Part shown: positions 59,785 to 60,984 of the stretch, one piece after another
Layout of the letters: the number at the start of each line of letters is the position of its first letter
Position numbering within the stretch: position 1 is the first letter of the stretch
Assembly (NCBI GenBank): GCA_002395775.1
Contig: DGUV01000082.1
Location: 1 to 60,984 of the forward strand
DNA from: Prevotellaceae bacterium UBA4301
GTDB lineage: Bacteria; Bacteroidota; Bacteroidia; Bacteroidales; Bacteroidaceae
DNA: 60,984 nucleotides
Direction of reading: 5' to 3'
The notes under the pieces: model-generated
Databases searched by the model: none
What the model saw: the letters and a program-made list of their open reading frames with translations, nothing else
Told to the model about the DNA's origin: nothing
Program-made: the position numbers and the translations under genes

Positions 59785-60138
59785 CTATGTCTTTGTCTTC
59801 AACGTATCTTTGAGAGCTTTTCTTCCGAATTCCGTCATCAATCCACGGCGTTCCAAGTCAAGGCACCGCAGGCGGTTGAGTTCCGTCCAATGGCTGCCCT
59901 TCCGCCGGGGAGACAACCGCTGGGCTAGTCGCCCGTCGGGGAGTTTCTTCAGCGTGGAGTCAATCCACCCGAAGCAGAGGGCTTCCTCAACGATTTCAAG
60001 GTAAGGCAGCGTGTCGGGCTTCGCCGTCTTCGACCTGTTGCAGGCAACCCAACAACACTTCTCTGAAAGATGGTTTCGCTCAAACCATTCCCTCAGCCCT
60101 CTGCGATTGGTGAATGTCAGCAGGTTCTTGACTTCCAT
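59785..60138 (-). CDS. YdeI/OmpD-associated family protein, shortened
   Basis: A 117-residue protein with the N-terminal signature of the family: FTNRRGLREWFERNHLSEKC, VEEALCFGWIDSTLKKLPDG and LSPRRKGSHWTELNRLRCLD. Usual members are about 190 residues and continue with a second helical part; here the protein ends at KDTLKTKT, so the C-terminal third is missing. A possible coding remnant lies just downstream but does not look like the missing part. The family role is unclear. Confidence 0.75.
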   Translation of the reverse strand: MEVKNLLTFTNRRGLREWFERNHLSEKCCWVACNRSKTAKPDTLPYLEIVEEALCFGWIDSTLKKLPDGRLAQRLSPRRKGSHWTELNRLRCLDLERRGLMTEFGRKALKDTLKTKT

Positions 60139-60222
60139 GCGTTATGTATTGACTTTATTCGATAAATTGGAATTTATATGAGTTTGGTTGGCACGATTAT
60201 CGTGAGGCGGGTCTTCATGTCT

Positions 60223-60888
60223 TTAGCCAAAAACCATTTCTTCATAAAAATATCCACCTTTAACAAGGTCATATCCAACAATATTATCGTGTTGCATAGC
60301 ATTAATTATTCGTTCTGAGAAATAGAAACCGCATCCTTGTGGATACAACAAATCATAATCTCGATAGATGTTTTTTAACGCAATTTTTTTCAATAAAAAA
60401 TCATGAGAATCATTATAATATTCTGCACGATTATTAAATGTCTTAATGTTTCCATTGTCAAACATATCCTTAAATATGCATTTTGGATAAACAAACTCTG
60501 TATCTGGTATTATAGGGATAAATAAAAGATAGAACTCTTCATCATAATCTTTGATAGATATTTTTTTGAATACATACTCGTCTTCTGAAACATTTAAACG
60601 TTCAAAAATTTGTTTAATTTTATGGCTAACTACTGCAACCAAACTTATGCAAGAAGGTGTGAAATCCATAAAGTCAATCACGCCCTTTCGTTTAATCAGT
60701 TTACCACGAAGGTTATCTGGCATTTCGTCATACAAGCTCTTCTTGTTTTCAAAATACATAGATATGGTTTTGTTTTTTTCTAAATTATATCTTAGAAATT
60801 CCTTTGACTCTATACTAATCGTATGAGGCATTTCATAATTTCTTCTTATACTTTTTTCTAAAGTGAAAGATAATTGATAGTGATTCAT
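60223..60888 (-). CDS. AT-rich hypothetical protein, possible Imm11/Imm43-like immunity protein
   Basis: A 221-residue cytoplasmic protein with strongly AT-rich codons, unlike the GC-rich genes upstream. The middle (DFTPSCISLVAVVSHKIKQI, FERLNVSEDEYVFKKISI, EEFYLLFIP) resembles the Imm11/Imm43 pattern in which VSxKhKxxhE is followed by a strand near EFYLL. No toxin gene is visible in the window, which ends 96 bases further on. The family call is tentative; transfer from another source is likely from base composition. Confidence 0.4.
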   Translation of the reverse strand: MNHYQLSFTLEKSIRRNYEMPHTISIESKEFLRYNLEKNKTISMYFENKKSLYDEMPDNLRGKLIKRKGVIDFMDFTPSCISLVAVVSHKIKQIFERLNVSEDEYVFKKISIKDYDEEFYLLFIPIIPDTEFVYPKCIFKDMFDNGNIKTFNNRAEYYNDSHDFLLKKIALKNIYRDYDLLYPQGCGFYFSERIINAMQHDNIVGYDLVKGGYFYEEMVFG

Positions 60889-60984
60889 TTTTTTTAATTC
60901 GCTAAATATACTTTATGTTTATTCTGCTAAATTTCGATTTATCTGTTTGTCTTTACGAAATCTATTCCTTACTCTGCTTGAAGA

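Noticed and set aside
1..60984. tRNA, rRNA, tmRNA or RNase P RNA genes
   Set aside because: Reading both strands I found no T-loop/acceptor patterns, rRNA cores or other hallmark sequences; a covariance search would be needed to exclude them fully.

Overview
The window looks like a chromosomal segment of a gut-type Bacteroidales bacterium, most like Prevotella/Segatella or a close relative; the genus is inferred. Supporting signs are Bacteroidetes promoters (TTTG, about 19-20 bp, then TAnnTTTG), GLPGLI proteins, ABC-F EttA, C69 and PepD peptidases, SPII lipoproteins, secreted glycoside hydrolases with a type IX-like C-terminus, and short interspersed repeats (taatccctaatct, gagaaaatgagag, acatttgacattt, ccctccc/gggaggg). 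No rRNA, tRNA, CRISPR array, integrase or transposase was seen.

Layout. (1) 1-5300 is an AT-richer accessory block: the 3' end of a DnaQ-like exonuclease, a RhuM-Fic gene between 50-bp direct repeats, a uracil-DNA-glycosylase-like gene, two PD-(D/E)xK-type nuclease genes lying between the two ends of a broken phospholipase-D-like gene, a decayed gene, and a three-unit palindromic array of 22-bp period. (2) 5300-12775, minus strand, is a compact core run: HD hydrolase, 5'-nucleotidase, NudC, phosphohexomutase, C69 dipeptidase, NadC; RlmH is divergent. (3) 13354-22940, minus strand, holds small secreted or membrane proteins, a large membrane propeller regulator, a sirtuin and a secreted M20 peptidase behind a long structured leader. 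(4) 23084-43226 is mostly housekeeping (PepD, OmpH, Crp-like, LepA, YebC, PheT, DnaB, MenA, EttA) with lipoproteins and a GH127 enzyme. (5) 43744-51729 carries an MBL hydrolase and then a locus whose first gene fuses an ECF sigma factor to a transmembrane helix and a TonB C-terminal domain, followed by three GLPGLI proteins, an outer-membrane TonB-dependent barrel and a secreted TonB-domain protein. (6) 51868-58946 is a glycan-degrading operon: duplicated GH43-CBM6, GH31 with a PA14-like insert, GH27 with a CBM. (7) 58947-60984 has a second, five-unit palindromic array, a lipoprotein, a shortened YdeI-like gene and an AT-rich possible immunity gene.

How parts may work together. The sigma-TonB gene and the GLPGLI/OMP operon behind it are preceded by the same two-box element with identical 38-bp spacing, which suggests the sigma factor controls itself and the operon; its periplasmic TonB domain could read the state of the receptor encoded in the same operon. 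The GH127, GH43, GH31 and GH27 enzymes fit removal of arabinose, xylose and galactose side groups from plant hemicellulose. The two 22-bp palindromic arrays have unrelated palindromes but the same period and both lie between convergent genes, so they look like one class of element.
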